A stretch of DNA of 17,338 nt from positions 1-17,338 of the forward strand of contig BCHX01000025.1 of NCBI GenBank assembly GCA_001599755.1, in the 5' to 3' direction. Positions within the stretch are counted from its first letter, which is position 1. Every line of letters starts with the position of its first letter. Shown here in pieces: positions 16,565 through 17,338 of the stretch. Both the position numbers and the translations under genes were made by a program. Below the pieces are notes generated by a model, which had not been told where the DNA came from, searched no databases, and worked only from the letters and a program-made list of their open reading frames with translations. This DNA comes from Gliomastix tumulicola. Taxonomy: Eukaryota > Ascomycota > Sordariomycetes > Hypocreales > Bionectriaceae.

Positions 16565-17338
16565 GATATCGGAACATTCTCGCGATGCGGTGGGCAGAGC
16601 CGCTAGTCTATGTCGGACATATGCTCATGGGGGCGACTGCAGGAGAAGTGCGCGTTTCACCCAACGACGGGCTGGCTTACGCTCAGCGGAGAGCCGTAGG
16701 CGGCGGACGGGTGCATGATCGGCTGCCACCTATTTGTGGGCGAGTAGAAGACCAGGGGCATAGGCAGCGAGGAGAACCTCAATACGTTCCAAGGCATATT
16801 CCGTGGCCCTCCAGGCTATCGTCCCCCAGTCGTGTCACTATATGTTTTCGCGTCCCCTTTCGGCCACCCAGACTAAGGATGTTCAGGCCGAATGGTAACA
16901 GGATGCGTCTGGATTCTTACATGAACAGGGCGTGGGCCGGTGGACGAAATGTCTGTTTCCTGCCAACCCACTCACAGTCAACACTAGCATAATTTAGGGT
17001 CTTCGTACGTGTTGTGCTAGGCGCATCTATGGAGATCAACGGTAATCTGCCCAGTCTCAGAGGGCAGCTGGAGACAATTCAAGCCTCGCAGAGCGGTCAC
17101 AAGTGTCGAAGACGCCGTTTGCTTTGGAATGAGAGAAATGAGGCTTCTTCGGGCGCGGCATATGCAGGAAATGGCCGTCTTCCGAGAAGAGATGGGAGAA
17201 ACGTGGGAAACCTGAAACAAAGACAAAACATGAAGCGAGAAGCACTTCGATAATGGATGGCACGCCGCGGCGAAGAAAGGAGCTGTCGAGTCGGGTTTCC
17301 GCCGCACTACTGGCTAGAGCAATCCCGCATCACGAGTG
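16565..17338. other. Right end, no supported gene
   Basis: Open frames at 16561-16992 (+) and 17014-17253 (+) are Arg-rich and composition-driven, with no family resemblance and overlapping antisense frames. The lost C-terminal part of the glycosyltransferase was looked for here and not found. No RNA gene or inverted repeat was seen. Confidence 0.4.

Noticed and set aside
16561..17307. Open frames at the right end
   Set aside because: Arg-rich, no family resemblance, and equally open antisense frames.
1..17338. CRISPR array, tRNA, rRNA or bacterial-type operon
   Set aside because: No evenly spaced repeats, no cloverleaf-like sequence noticed, and the spliced genes point to a fungus.
1..17338. 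General RIP degradation of the region
   Set aside because: Base composition is near balanced and long frames survive. Only one TGG-to-TAG change fits the RIP context.

Overview
The window reads as an accessory, repeat-rich stretch of a filamentous fungus, most likely an ascomycete of the Pezizomycotina. It has short spliced introns with CTAAC/CTGAC-type branch sites, no bacterial operon structure, a Hop-like MULE transposase, and several protein families that I know from filamentous fungi as multicopy and lineage-specific. GC looks close to 50 percent. Two isolated N bases (5158 and 16160) show that single positions were left unresolved, which matters for judging the frameshifts described below.

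Left part (1-5300): a small possible membrane protein (230-577, +). Next is a large broken minus-strand gene (3913 down to 1236) of the fungal family that joins an OrsD/DUF3505-like zinc-finger region to a tyrosine-recombinase-like domain, a module often followed by a RecQ helicase. No helicase is visible here. A possible two-exon gene of unknown family (3969-4702, +) starts close to it and runs the other way. Then comes a plus-strand relic of a second OrsD copy (5004-5265) with an internal deletion.

Middle (6115-10054): a four-exon, fungal-specific gene (CxxC/HxxC cysteine cluster, weak F-box-like stretch, conserved C-terminal half) runs without a gap into a 5'-truncated MULE transposase. 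The two reading frames meet near 8110. The transposase begins just after the place where its first catalytic aspartate should be, but keeps the second Asp, the CxxH motif, the SRVEG glutamate, a SWIM-like motif, a zinc knuckle and a long C-terminal extension. Then comes about 640 bp of non-coding DNA with GC-rich palindromes and a direct repeat, possibly a transposon end.

Right part (10693-17338): a two-exon ankyrin gene (+), whose degenerate tail meets a minus-strand kinesin-light-chain-like TPR gene (11940-13865) tail to tail. The TPR gene carries at least four one-base frameshifts and one stop. Further right are two small hypothetical ORFs (14328 and 14629, +), a (CT)9 run, and a secreted or Golgi-type glycosyltransferase-like gene (15545-16564, +) with a divergent C-terminus.

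The genes do not form a pathway. What links them is their kind: mobile-element proteins and NLR-type repeat domains (ankyrin, TPR), many truncated or broken, as in a subtelomeric or otherwise fast-turnover compartment. All assignments come from reading the sequence and from remembered family motifs. No search was run.
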